Of a DNA stretch of 64,000 nt, positions 22,831 to 36,380 are shown piece after piece. Within the stretch, counting starts at the first letter, position 1. Every line of letters begins with the position of its first letter. The DNA lies in assembly GCF_023091745.1 (NCBI RefSeq), contig NW_026291768.1, positions 558,001-622,000 of the forward strand. The letters run 5' to 3'. The position numbers and the translations under genes were made by a program. The notes under the pieces were generated by a model, which ran no database searches, was not told where the DNA came from, and worked only from the letters and a program-made list of their open reading frames with translations. The stretch is from Budorcas taxicolor (Eukaryota > Chordata > Mammalia > Artiodactyla > Bovidae).

Positions 22831-25800
22831 CTACTGCTGCAGCTCGGGAGGGAAGCGCACGTGCATGACCCCACTCGAGACGAGGCCTGACTCCCCTGGG
22901 GAGACTCAGAGGCACCCCAAGATCCATGTCAACACTGGAGAGGAATGCTCAGGTTCCGGCCCCGACTCCACACAAGGACTTAGGCCCCGGCATCGACGGG
23001 ACAGGAATCCCGAGAAGGTCCCTAGCAACTCGCATGGGGTCTGGCCCTTCCTGAGGCCACCAGAGCGGGTCCCTGAGGTCCCCGTCGTAACTCGAGAAGA
23101 CCTGCCGCAACTCGAGAATATCCAGGAGGTTCTCCCCTGCAGGCGAGATGAGGCCCATTTCCGCAGAGGCTTCTCGGGGCTAATCACACCTCACCTCTGG
23201 AACGTCGAAAGGGTCCTTCACACCCTTGGTGCACTCAAGAAGTTTCCCGACATACCCGTCTCCACTCGAGAGGAAACACGAGGGGTCCGCCCACATCCAG
23301 AGGAGCCCCATTTCTGCCTCGTAGCTCGAGGTGAGGGATCCTGTCCCTCCTTCGTCGGGAAAGAATTCAGGGCGTTCCCGTCGAATCTCAAGAGGAGGCC
23401 CTCTCAACAGGAACGGCGAGAGGAACTCCAGGGTCCTGCCACCATTCCAAGAGTCCCCCAGGTGTCTCAGTCCATTCCAGATGAACCTCTTTTCCCGTCA
23501 CCGGCTCGTCTTTCACTCCGAGGATCGACTCACACCAAGGTGGCACGTGGCACAGACCTGTGGGAAAGCCTCGTGGGAAAGCCTCGAGGGAAAGCCTCGA
23601 GGGAAAGCCACAGATCCCTTGATCCACGTGACAGGAAGCGTGACCCTACTGCTGCAGCTCGGGAGGGAAGCGCACGTGCATGCCCCCACTCGAAACGAAG
23701 CCTGACTCCCCTGGGGAGACTGAGAGGCACCCCAAGATCCATGTCAACACTGGAGAGGAATCCTCAGGTTCCGGCCGCGACTCCACACAAGGAATTAGGC
23801 CCCGGCATCGATGGGAGAGGAATCATGATAAGATCCCTAACAACTCGCATGGGGTTTGGCCCTTCCTGAGGCCACCAGAGCGGGTCCCTGAGGTCCCCGT
23901 CGTAACTCGAGAAGACCTGGCGCAACTCGAGAATATCCAGGAGGTTCTCCCCTGCAGGCGAAATGAGGCCCGTTTCGCAGAGGCTTCTCGGGGCTAATCA
24001 CACCTCACCTCTGGAACGTCGAAAGGTCCCTTCCCACCCTTGGTACAACTCAAGAAGTTCCCCGACTTACCCGTATCCACTCGAGAGTAAACACGAGGGT
24101 CCCGCCCACATCCAGAGGAGCCCCGTTTCCGCCTCGTAGCTCGAGGTTGCGGATCCTTTCCCTGCTTCGTCGGGAAAGAATTCCCGGCGTTCCTGTCGCA
24201 TCTCAAAAGGAGGCCCTCTCAACAGGAACGGCGAGAGGAACTCCAGGGTCGTGCCACCATTCCAAGAGTCCCCCAGATGTCTCAGTCCATTCCAGAGGAA
24301 CCTCTTTTCCCTTCAATGGCTCGTCTTTCATGCCGAGGATCGACTCACACCAAGGTGGCACTTGGCATAGCCCTGTGGGAAAGCCTCGTGGGAAAGCCTC
24401 GAGGGAAAGCCTCGAGGGAAAGCCACAGATCCCTTGATCCACGTGACAGGAAGCGTGACCCTACTGCTGCAGCTCGGGAGGAAAGCGCACGTGCATGCCC
24501 CCACTCGAGACGAAGCCTGACTCCCCTGGGGAGACTGAGAGGCACCCCAAGATCCATGTCAACACTGGAGAGGAATGCTCAGGTTCGGCCCCGACTCCAC
24601 ACAAGGTCTTAGGCCCCGTCATTGACGGGAGAGGAATCCCGAGATGGCCCCTAGCACCTCGCATGGGGACTGGCCCTTCCTGAGGCCACCAGAGCGGATC
24701 CCTGAGGTCCCCGTCGTAACTCGAGAAGACCTGCCGCAACTCCAGAATATCCAGGAGGTTCTCCCCTGCAGGCGAGATGAGGCCCATTTCCGCAGAGGCT
24801 TCTCGGAGCTAATCACACCTCACCTCTGGAACGTCAAAAGGGTCCTTCACACTCTTGGTGCAACTCAAGAAGTTCCCCGACATACCCGTCTCCACTCGAG
24901 AGGAAACACGAGGGTCCCGCCCACATCCAGAGGAGCCCCGTTTCCGCCTCGTAGCTCGAGGTGACGGATCCTTTCCCTGCTTCGTCGGGAAAGAATTCCC
25001 GGCGTTCCCGTCCCATCTCAAGAGGAGGCCCTCTCAACAGGAACGGCGAGAGGAACTCCAGGGTCGTGCCACCATTCCAAGAGTCCCCCAGATGTCTCAG
25101 TCCATTCCAGAGGAACCTCTTTTCCCTTCACCGGCTCTTCTTTCACGCCGAGGATCGACTCACACCAAGGTGGCACTTGGCATAGCCCTGTGGGAAAGCC
25201 TCTTGGGAAAGCCTCGAGGGAAAGCCTCCAGGGAAAGCCACAGATCCCTTGATCCACGTGACAGGAAGCGTGACCCTACTGCTGCAGCTCGGGAGGAAAG
25301 CGCACGTGCATGCCCCCACTCGAGACGAAGCCTGACTCCCCTGGGGAGACTGAGAGGCACCCCAAGATCCATGTCAACACTGGAGAGGAATGCTCAGGTT
25401 CGGCCCCGACTCCACACAAGGTCTTAGGCCCCGTCATTGACGGGAGAGGAATCCCGAGATGGCCCCTAGCACCTCGCATGGGGACTGGCCCTTCCTGAGG
25501 CCACCAGAGCGGATCCCTGAGGTCCCCGTCGTAACTCGAGAAGACCTGCCGCAACTCGAGAATATCCAGGAGGTTCTCCCCTGCAGGCGAGATGAGGCCC
25601 ATTTCGGCAGAGGCTTCTCAGGGCTAATCACACCTCACCTCTGGAACATCGAAAGGTTCCTTCCCACCCTTGGTACAACTCAAGAAGGTCCCCGACATAC
25701 CCGTCTCCACTCGAGAGGAAACACGAGGGTCCCGCCCACATCCAGAGGAGCCCCGTTTCCGCCTCGTAGCTCGAGGTGAGGGATCCTTTACGTGCTTCTT

Positions 25801-26906
25801 CAGGAAAGAATTCCCGGCGTTCCGGTCGCATCTCAAGAGGAGGCCCTCTCAACAGGAACGGCGAGAGGAACTCCAGGGTCGTGCCACCATTCCAAGAGTC
25901 CTCCAGATGTCTCAGTCCATTCCAGAGGAACCTCTTTTCCCTTCACCGGCTCGTCTTTCACGCCGAGGATCGACTCACACCAACGTGGCTCTTGGCATAG
26001 CCCTTTGGGAAAGCCTCGTTTGAAAGCCTCGAGGGAAAGCCTCGAGAGAAGGACACAGATTCCTTGATCCACGTGACAGGAAGTGTGACCCTAGTGCTGC
26101 AGCTCGGGAGGGAAGCGCACGTGCATGCCCCCACTCGAGACGAAGCCTGATTCCCCTGGGGAGACTCAGAGGCACCCCAAAATCCATGTCAACACTGGAG
26201 AGGAATGCGCAGGTTCCGGCCCCGACTCCACATAAGGTCTAAGGCCCCGGGATCGACGGGAGAGGAATCCCGAGATGGCCCCTAGCAACTCGCATGGGGA
26301 CTGGCCCTTCCTGAGGCCACCAGAGCGGGTCCTTGAGGTCCCCGTCGTAACTCGAGAACACCTGCCGCAACTCGAGAATATCCAGGAGGTTCTCCCCTGC
26401 AGGCGAGATGAGGCCCATTTCCGCAGAGGCTTCTCGGAGCTAATCACACCTCACCTCTGGAACGTCGAAAGGGTCCTTCACACCCTTGGTGCAACTCAAG
26501 AAGTTCCCCGACATACCCGTCTCCACTCGAGAGGAAACACGAGGGTCCCGCCCACATCCAGAGGAGCCCCGTTTCCGCCTCGTAGCTCGAGATGAGGGAT
26601 CCTTTCTCTGCTTCGTCGGGAAAGCATTCCCGGCATTCCCGTCGCATCTCAAGAGGAGGCCCTCTCAACAGGAACGGCGAGAGGAACTCCAGGCTCCTGC
26701 CACCGTTCCAAGAGTCCCCCCGATGTCTCAGTCCATTCCAGAGGAACCTCTTTTCCCGTCACCGGCTCGTCTTTCACTCCGAGGATCGACTCACACCAAG
26801 GTGGCACGTGGCACAGCCCTGTGGGAAAGCCTCGTGGGAAAGCCTCGAGGGAAAGCCTCGAGGGAAAGCCACAGATCCCTTGATCCACGTGACAGGAAGC
26901 GTGACC
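22831..26906 (+). repeat. HOR block II, copy 2: H-E-F-B1-A (4,076 bp)
   Basis: Monomers start at 23331 (H), 24146 (E), 24961 (F), 25776 (B1) and 26592 (A). Differences from copy 1 are scattered substitutions, such as CCTGTCCCTCC for CCTTTCCCTCC near 23341 and CCAGATGAACC near 23479. The copy ends where the A unit acquires CTACTACTGCAGCTTGGGAGG (about 26909), a variant shared with units near 820, 36700 and 40775 rather than with copy 1. Confidence 0.88.
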
Positions 26907-28222
26907 CTACTACTGCAGCTTGGGAGGAAGCGCACGTGCATGCCCCCACTCGAGACGAGGCCTGACTCCCCTGGGGAGACTGAGAGGCACCCCAAGATCC
27001 ATGTCAACACTGGAGAGGAATCCTCAGGTTCCGGCCCCGACTCCACACAAGGTCTTAGGCCCCGGCATCGATGGGAGAGGAATCCCGAGATGGCCCCTAG
27101 CACCTCGCATGGGGACTGGCCCTTCCTGAGGCCACCAGAGCGGGTCCCTGAGGTCCTCGTCGTAACTCGAGAACACCTGCCGCAACTCGAGAATATCCAG
27201 GAGGTTCTCCCATGCAGGCGAGATGAGGCCCATTTCCGCAGAGGCTTCTCGGGGCTAATCACACCTCACCTCTGGAACGTCGAAAGGGTCCTTCCCACCC
27301 TTGGTGCAACTCAAGAAGTTTCCCGACATACCCGTCTCCACTCGAGAGGAAACACGAGGGTCCCGCCCACATCCAGAGGAGCACCGTTTCCGCCTCGTAG
27401 CTCGAGGTGAGGGATCCTTTCCCTGCTTCGTCGGGAAAGAATTTCGGGCGTTCCCGTCGCATGTCAAGAGGAGGCCCTCTCAACAGGAACGGCGAGAGGA
27501 ACTCCAGGGTCGTGCCACCATTCCAAGAGTCCCCCAGATGTCTCAGTCCATTCCAGAGGAACCTCTTTTCCCGTCACCGGCTCGTCTTTCACTCCGAGGA
27601 TCGACTCACAACAAGGTGGCACGTGGCACAGCCCTGTGGGAAAGCCTCGTGGGAAAGCCTCGAGGGAAAGCCTCGAGGGAAAGCCACAGATCCCTTGATC
27701 CACGTGACAGGAAGCGTGACCCTACTGCTGCAGCTCGGGAGGGAAGCGCACGTGCATGCCCCCACTCGAGACGAGGCCTGACTCCCCTGGGGAGACTGAG
27801 AGGCACCCCAAGATCCATGTCAACACTGGAGAGGAATCCTCAGGTTCCGGCCCCGACTCCACACAAGGTCTTAGGCCCCGGCATCGATGGGAGAGGAATC
27901 CCGAGACGGCCCCTAGCACCTCGCATGGGGACTGGCCCTTCCTGAGGCCACCAGAGCGGGTCCCTGAGGTCCCCGTCGTAACTCGAGAAGACCTGCCGCA
28001 ACTCGAGTATATCCAGGAGGTTCTCCCCTGCAGGCGAGATGAGGCCCATTTCGGCAGAGGCTTCTCAGGGCTAATCACACCTCACCTCTGGAACATCGAA
28101 AGGTTCCTTCCCACCCTTGGTACAACTCAAGAAGGTCCCCGACATACCCGTCTCCACTCGAGAGGAAACACGAGGGTCCGGCCCACATCCAGAGGAGCCC
28201 CGTTTCCGCCTCGTAGCTCGAG
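26907..28222 (+). repeat. Linker between HOR blocks II and III, mainly a C monomer
   Basis: This covers the end of the A unit at 26592 and the C unit at 27407. Its sequence from about 26,770 through the A unit at 29,039 matches 40,640-42,900 at an offset of 13,865 bp (17 monomers), so it behaves like a displaced fragment of the last copy of block III. Over 124 codons of the main open frame the C unit translates identically to the C unit at 37195. Confidence 0.7.
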
Positions 28223-31200
28223 GTGAGGGATCCTTTACGTGCTTCTTCAGGAAAGAATTCCCGGCGTTCCTGTCGCCTGTCAAGAGGAGGCCCTCTCAAC
28301 AGGAACGGCGAGAGGAACTCCAGGGTCGTGCCACCATTCCAAGAGTCCTCCAGATGTCTCAGTCCATTCCAGAGGAACCTCTTTTCCCTTCACCGGCTCG
28401 TCTTTCACGCCGAGGATCGACTCACACCAACGTGGCTCTTGGCATAGCCCTTTGGGAAAGCCTCGTTTGAAAGCCTCGAGGGAAAGCCTCGAGAGAAGGA
28501 CACAGATTCCTTGATCCACGTGACAGGAAGTGTGACCCTAGTGCTGCAGCTCGGGAGGGAAGCGCACGTGCATGCCCCCACTCGAGACGAAGCCTGATTC
28601 CCCTGGGGAGACTCAGAGGCACCCCAAAATCCATGTCAACACTGGAGAGGAATGCTCAGGTTCCGGCCCCGACTCCACATAAGGTCTAAGGCCCCGGGAT
28701 CGACGGGAGAGGAATCCCGAGATGGCCCCTAGCAACTCGCATGGGGACTGGCCCTTCCTGAGGCCACCAGAGCGGGTCCTTGAGGTCCCCGTCGTAACTC
28801 GAGAACACCTGCCGAAACTCGAGAATATCCAGGAGGTTCTCCCCTGCAGGCGAGATGAGGCCCATTTCCGCAGAGGCTTCTCGGAGCTAATCACACCTCA
28901 CCTCTGGAATGTCAAAAGGGTCCTTCACACCCTTGGTGCAAGTCAAGAAGTTCCCCGACACACCCGTCTCCACTCGAGAGGAAACACGAGGGTCCCGCCC
29001 ACATCCAGAGGAGCCCCGTTTCCGCCTCGTAGCTCGAGATGAGGGATCCTTTGTCTGCTTCGTCGGGAAAGCATTCCCGGCATTCCCGTCCCATCTCAAG
29101 AGGAGGCCCTCTCAACAGGAACGGCGAGAGGAACTCCAGGGTCCTGCCACCGTTCCAAGAGTCCCCCAGATGTCTCAGTCCATTCCAGAGGAACCTCTTT
29201 TCCCGTCACCGGCTCGTCTTTCACTCCGAGGATCGACTCACACCAAGGTGGCACGTGGCACAGCCCTGTGGGAAAGCCTCGTGGGAAAGCCTCGAGGGAA
29301 AGCCTCGAGGGAAAGCCACAGATCCCTTGATCCACGTGACAGGAAGCGTGACCCTACTGCTGCAGCTCGGGAGGGAAGCGCACGTGCATGCCCCCACTCG
29401 AGACGAGGCCTGACTCCCCTGGGGAGACTGAGAGGCACCCCAAGATCCATGTCAACACTGGAGAGGAATCCTCAGGTTCCGGCCCCGACTCCACACAAGG
29501 TCTTAGGCCCCGGCATCGATGGGAGAGGAATCCCGAGACGGCCCCTAGCACCTCGCATGGGGACTGGCCCTTCCTGAGGCCACCAGAGCGGGTCCCTGAG
29601 GTCCCCGTCGTAACTCGAGAAGACCTGCCGCAACTCGAGTATATCCAGGAGGTTCTCCCCTGCAGGCGAGATGAGGCCCATTTCGGCAGAGGCTTCTCAG
29701 GGCTAATCACACCTCACCTCTGGAACATCGAAAGGTTCCTTCCCACCCTTGGTACAACTCAAGAAGGTCCCCGACATACCCGTCTCCACTCGAGAGGAAA
29801 CACGAGGGTCCCGCCCACATCCAGAGGAGCCCCGTTTCCGCCTCGTAGCTCGAGGTGAGGGATCCTTTACGTGCTTCTTCAGGAAAGAATTCCCGGCGTT
29901 CCCGTCGCAACTCAAGAGGAGGCCCTCTCAACAGGAACGGCGAGAGGAACTCCAGGGTCGTGCCACCATTCCAAGAGTCCTGCAGATGTCTCAGTCCATT
30001 CCAGAGGAACCTCTTTTCCCTTCACCGGCTCGTCTTTCATGCTGAGGATCGACTCACACCAACGTGGCTCTTGGCATAGCCCTTTGGGAAAGCCTCGTTT
30101 GAAAGCCTCGAGGGAAAGCCTAGAGAGAAGGACACAGATCCCTTGATCCACGTGACAGGAAGCGTGACCCTACTGCTGCAGCTCGGGAGGGAAGCGCACG
30201 TGCATGCCCCCACTCGAGACGAGGCCTGACTCCCCTGGGGAGACCCAGAGGCACCCCAAGATCCATGTCAACACTGGAGAGGAATGCTCAGGTTCCGGCC
30301 CCGACTCCACACAAGGACTTAGGCCCCGGCATCGACGGGACAGGAATCCCGAGAAGGTCCCTAGCAACTCGCATGGGGTCTGGCCCTTCCTGAGGCCACT
30401 AGAGCGGGTCCCTGAGGTCCCCGTCGTAACTCGAGAAGACCTGCCGCAACTCGAGAATATCCAGGAGGTTCTCCCCTGCAGGCGAGATGAGGCCCATTTC
30501 CGCAGAGGCTTCTCGGAGCTAATCACACCTCACCTCTGGAACGTCGAAAGGTTCCTTCCCACTCTTGGTACAACTCAAGATGTTCCCCGACTTACCTCTC
30601 TCCACTCGAGAGTAAACACGAGGGTCCCGCCCACATCCAGAGGAGCCCCGTTTCCGCCTCGTAGCTCGAGGTGACGGATCCTTTAACTGCTTCGTCGGGA
30701 AAGAATTCCCGGCGTTCCCGTCCCATCTCAAGAGGAGGCCCTCTCAACAGGAACGGCGAGAGGAACTCCAAGATCGTGCCACCATTCCAAGAGTCCCCCA
30801 GATGTCTCAGTCCATTCCAGAGGAACCTCTTTTCCCTTCACCGGCTCTTCTTTCACGCCGAGGATCGACTCACACCAAGGTGGCACGTGGCATAGCCCTG
30901 TGGGAAAGCCTCGTGGGAAAGCCTCGAGGGAAAGCCTCCAGGGAAAGCCACAGATACCTTGATCCACGTGACAGGAAGCGTGACCCTACTGCTGCAGCTC
31001 GGGAGGAAAGCGCACGTGCATGCCCACACTCGAGACGAAGCCTGACTCCCCTGGGGAGACTGAGAGGCACCCCAAGATCCATGTCAACACTGGAGAGGAA
31101 TGCTCAGGTTCGGCCCCGACTCCACACAAGGTCTTAGGCCCCGTCATTGACGGGAGAGGAATCCCGAGATGGCCCCTAGCACCTCGCATGGGGACTGGCC

Positions 31201-32301
31201 CTTCCTGAGGCCACCAGAGCGGATCCCTGAGGTCCCCGTCGTAACTCGAGAAGACCTGCCGCAACTCGAGAATATCCAGGAGGTTCTCCCCTGCAGGCGA
31301 GATGAGGCCCATTTCCGCAGAGGCTTCTCGGAGCTAATCACACCTCACCTCTGGAACGTCAAAAGGGTCCTTCACACCCTTGGTGCAACTCAAGAAGTTC
31401 CCCGACATACCCGTCTCCACTCGAGAGGAAACACGAGGGTCCCGCCCACATCCAGAGGAGCCCCGTTTCCGCCTCGTAGCTCGAGATGAGGGATCCTTTC
31501 TCTGCTTCGTCAGGAAAGCATTCCCGGCATTCCCGTCCCATCTCAAGAGGAGGCCCTCTCAACAGGAACGGCGAGAGGAACTCCAGGGTCCTGCCACCGT
31601 TCCAAGAGTCCCCCAGATGTCTCAGTCCATTCCAGAGGAACCTCTTTTCCCGTCACCGGCTCGTCTTTCACTCAGAGGATCGACTCACAACAAGGTGGCA
31701 CGTGGCACAGCCCTGTGGGAAAGCCTCGTGGGAAAGCCTCGAGGGAAAGCCTCGAGGGAAAGCCACAGATCCCTTGATCCACGTGACAGGAAGCGTGACC
31801 CTACTGCTGCAGCTCGGGAGGGAAGCGCACGTGCATGCCCCCACTCGAGACGAGGCCTGACTCCCCTGGGGAGACTGAGAGGCACCCCAAGATCCATGTC
31901 AACACTGGAGAGGAATCCTCAGGTTCCGGCCCCGACTCCACACAAGGTCTTAGGCCCCGGCATCGATGGGAGAGGAATCCCGAGACGGCCCCTAGCACCT
32001 CGCATGGGGACTGGCCCTTCCTGAGGCCACCAGAGCGGGTCACTGAGGTCCCCGTCGTAACTCGAGAAGACCTGCCGCAACTCGAGTATATCCAGGAGGT
32101 TCTCCCCTGCAGGCGAGATGAGGCCCATTTCGGCAGAGGCTTCTCAGGGCTAATCACACCTCACCTCTGGAACATCGAAAGGTTCCTTCCCACCCTTGGT
32201 ACAACTCAAGAAGGTCCCCGACATACCCGTCTCCACTCGAGAGGAAACACGAGGGTCCGGCCCACATCCAGAGGAGCCCCGTTTCCGCCTCGTAGCTCGA
32301 G
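28223..32301 (+). repeat. HOR block III, copy 1: B1-A-B2-F-A (4,079 bp)
   Basis: Monomers start at 28223 (B1), 29039 (A), 29855 (B2), 30671 (F) and 31486 (A). Block-specific marks are TTTAACTGC in F, CACTAGAGCGGG before F, ACAGATACCTTGATCC at the end of F, GCCCACACTCGAG in the next segment and TCACTCAGAGGATCG in the second A. Small private changes separate this copy from the next: CTGTCGCCTGTC near 28270, GTCAGGAAAGC near 31510 and CAAGATGTTCC near 30580. Confidence 0.9.
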
Positions 32302-35300
32302 GTGAGGGATCCTTTACGTGCTTCTTCAGGAAAGAATTCCCGGCGTTCCGGTCGCATCTCAAGAGGAGGCCCTCTCAACAGGAACGGCGAGAGGAACTCC
32401 AGGGTCGTGCCACCATTCCAAGAGTCCCCCAGATGTCTCAGTCCATTCCAGAGGAACCTCTTTTCCCTTCACCGGCTCGTCTTTCACGCCGAGGATCGAC
32501 TCACACCAACGTGGCTCTTGGCATAGCCCTTTGGGAAAGCCTCGTTTGAAAGCCTCGAGGGAAAGCCTCGAGAGAAGGACACAGATTCCTTGATCCACGT
32601 GACAGGAAGTGTGACCCTAGTGCTGCAGCTCGGGAGGGAAGCGCACGTGCATGCCCCCACTCGAGACGAAGCCTGATTCCCCTGGGGAGACTCAGAGGCA
32701 CCCCAAAATCCATGTCAACACTGGAGAGGAATGCTCAGGTTCCGGCCCCGACTCCACATAAGGTCTAAGGCCCCGGGATCGACGGGAGAGGAATCCCGAG
32801 ATGGCCCCTAGCAACTCGCATGGGGACTGGCCCTTCCTGAGGCCACCAGAGCGGGTCCTTGAGGTCCCCGTCGTAACTCGAGAACACCTGCCGCAACTCG
32901 AGAATATCCAGGAGGTTCTCCCCTGCAGGCGAGATGAGGCCCATTTCCGCAGAGGCTTCTCGGAGCTAATCACACCTCACCTCTGGAATGTCAAAAGGGT
33001 CCTTCACACCCTTGGTGCAAGTCAAGAAGTTCCCCGACATACCCGTCTCCACTCGAGAGGAAACACGAGGGTCCCGCCCACATCCAGAGGAGCCCCGTTT
33101 CCGCCTCGTAGCTCGAGATGAGGGATCCTTTCTCTGCTTCGTCGGGAAAGCATTCCCGGCATTCCCGTCCCATCTCAAGAGGAGGCCCTCTCAACAGGAA
33201 CGGCGAGAGGAACTCCAGGGTCCTGCCACCGTTCCAAGAGTCCCCCAGATGTCTCAGTCCATTCCAGAGGAACCTCTTTTCCCGTCACCGGCTCGTCTTT
33301 CACTCCGAGGATCGACTCACAACAAGGTGGCACGTGGCACAGCCCTGTGGGAAAGCCTCGTGGGAAAGCCTCGAGGGAAAGCCTCGAGGGAAAGCCACAG
33401 ATCCCTTGATCCACGTGACAGGAAGCGTGACCCTACTGCTGCAGCTCGGGAGGGAAGCGCACGTGCATGCCCCCACTCGAGACGAGGCCTGACTCCCCTG
33501 GGGAGACTGAGAGGCACCCCAAGATCCATGTCAACACTGGAGAGGAATCCTCAGGTTCCGGCCCCGACTCCACACAAGGTCTTAGGCCCCGGCATCGATG
33601 GGAGAGGAATCCCGAGACGGCCCCTAGCACCTCGCATGGGGACTGGCCCTTCCTGAGGCCACCAGAGCGGGTCCCTGAGGTCCCCGTCGTAACTCGAGAA
33701 GACCTGCCGCAACTCGAGTATATCCAGGAGGTTCTCCCCTGCAGGCGAGATGAGGCCCATTTCGGCAGAGGCTTCTCAGGGCTAATCACACCTCACCTCT
33801 GGAACATCGAAAGGTTCCTTCCCACCCTTGGTACAACTCAAGAAGGTCCCCGACATACCCGTCTCCACTCGAGAGGAAACACGAGGGTCCCGCCCACATC
33901 CAGAGGAGCCCCGTTTCCGCCTCGTAGCTCGAGGTGAGGGATCCTTTACGTGCTTCTTCAGGAAAGAATTCCCGGCGTTCCCGTCGCAACTCAAGAGGAG
34001 GCCCTCTCAACAGGAACGGCGAGAGGAACTCCAGGGTCGTGCCACCATTCCAAGAGTCCTGCAGATGTCTCAGTCCATTCCAGAGGAACCTCTTTTCCCT
34101 TCACCGGCTCGTCTTTCACGCTGAGGATCGACTCACACCAACGTGGCTCTTGGCATAGCCCTTTGGGAAAGCCTCGTTTGAAAGCCTCGAGGGAAAGCCT
34201 AGAGAGAAGGACACAGATCCCTTGATCCACGTGACAGGAAGCGTGACCCTACTGCTGCAGCTCGGGAGGGAAGCGCACGTGCATGCCCCCACTCGAGACG
34301 AGGCCTGACTCCCCTGGGGAGACCCAGAGGCACCCCAAGATCCATGTCAACACTGGAGAGGAATGCTCAGGTTCCGGCCCCGACTCCACACAAGGACTTA
34401 GGCCCCGGCATCGACGGGACAGGAATCCCGAGAAGGTCCCTAGCAACTCGCATGGGGTCTGGCCCTTCCTGAGGCCACTAGAGCGGGTCCCTGAGGTCCC
34501 CGTCGTAACTCGAGAAGACCTGCCGCAACTCGAGAATATCCAGGAGGTTCTCCCCTGCAGGCGAGATGAGGCCCATTTCCGCAGAGGCTTCTCGGAGCTA
34601 ATCACACCTCACCTCTGGAACGTCGAAAGGTTCCTTCCCACTCTTGGTACAACTCAAGAAGTTCCCCGACTTACCTCTCTCCACTCGAGAGTAAACACGA
34701 GGGTCCCGCCCACATCCAGAGGAGCCCCGTTTCCGCCTCGTAGCTCGAGGTGACGGATCCTTTAACTGCTTCGTCGGGAAAGAATTCCCGGCGTTCCCGT
34801 CCCATCTCAAGAGGAGGCCCTCTCAACAGGAACGGCGAGAGGAACTCCAAGGTCGTGCCACCATTCCAAGAGTCCCCCAGATGTCTCAGTCCATTCCAGA
34901 GGAACCTCTTTTCCCTTCACCGGCTCTTCTTTCACGCCGAGGATCGACTCACACCAAGGTGGCACTTGGCATAGCCCTGTGGGAAAGCCTCGTGGGAAAG
35001 CCTCGAGGGAAAGCCTCCAGGGAAAGCCACAGATACCTTGATCCACGTGACAGGAAGCGTGACCCTACTGCTGCAGCTCGGGAGGAAAGCGCACGTGCAT
35101 GCCCACACTCGAGACGAAGCCTGACTCCCCTGGGGAGACTGAGAGGCACCCCAAGATCCATGTCAACACTGGAGAGGAATGCTCAGGTTCGGCCCCGACT
35201 CCACACAAGGTCTTAGGCCCCGTCATTGACGGGAGAGGAATCCCGAGATGGCCCCTAGCACCTCGCATGGGGACTGGCCCTTCCTGAGGCCACCAGAGCG

Positions 35301-36380
35301 GATCCCTGAGGTCCCCGTCGTAACTCGAGAAGACCTGCCGCAACTCGAGAATATCCAGGAGGTTCTCCCCTGCAGGCGAGATGAGGCCCATTTCCGCAGA
35401 GGCTTCTCGGAGCTAATCACACCTCACCTCTGGAACGTCAAAAGGGTCCTTCACACCCTTGGTGCAACTCAAGAAGTTCCCCGACATACCCGTCTCCACT
35501 CGAGAGGAAACACGAGGGTCCCGCCCACATCCAGAGGAGCCCCGTTTCCGCCTCGTAGCTCGAGATGAGGGATCCTTTCTCTGCTTCGTCGGGAAAGCAT
35601 TCCCGGCATTCCCGTCCCATCTCAAGAGGAGGCCCTCTCAACAGTAACGGCGAGAGGAACTCCAGGGTCCTGCCACCGTTCCAAGAGTCCCCCAGATGTC
35701 TCAGTCCATTCCAGAGGAACCTGTTTTCCCGTCACCGGCTCGTCTTTCACTCAGAGGATCGACTCACAACAAGGTGGCACGTGGCACAGCCCTGTGGGAA
35801 AGCCTCGTGGGAAAGCCTCGAGGGAAAGCCTCGAGGGAAAGCCACAGATCCCTTGATCCACGTGACAGGAAGCGTGACCCTACTGCTGCAGCTCGGGAGG
35901 GAAGCGCACGTGCATGCCCCCACTCGAGACGAGGCCTGACTCCCCTGGGGAGACTGAGAGGCACCCCAAGATCCATGTCAACACTGGAGAGGAATCCTCA
36001 GGTTCCGGCCCCGACTCCACACAAGGTCTTAGGCCCCGGCATCGATGGGAGAGGAATCCCGAGACGGCCCCTAGCACCTCGCATGGGGACTGGCCCTTCC
36101 TGAGGCCACCAGAGCGGGTCCCTGAGGTCCCCGTCGTAACACGAGAAGACCTGCCGCAACTCGAGTATATCCAGGAGGTTCTCCCCTGCAGGCGAGATGA
36201 GGCCCATTTCGGCAGAGGCTTCTCAGGGCTAATCACACCTCACCTCTGGAACATCGAAAGGTTCCTTCCCACCCTTGGTACAACTCAAGAAGGTCCCCGA
36301 CATACCCGTCTCCACTCGAGAGGAAACACGAGGGTCCGGCCCACATCCAGAGGAGCCCCGTTTCCGCCTCGTAGCTCGAG
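32302..36380 (+). repeat. HOR block III, copy 2: B1-A-B2-F-A (4,079 bp)
   Basis: Monomers start at 32302 (B1), 33118 (A), 33934 (B2), 34750 (F) and 35565 (A). Over 156 codons the open frame at 34283-34753 differs from that at 30204-30674 at one residue, and the frames at 31020, 35099 and 39176 are identical over 62 codons. This marks block III as the most recently homogenised part of the window. A private change CAACAGTAACGG near 35645 and a new CCTGTTTTCCCG (near 35721, shared with copy 3 near 39798) help to order the copies. Confidence 0.9.
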
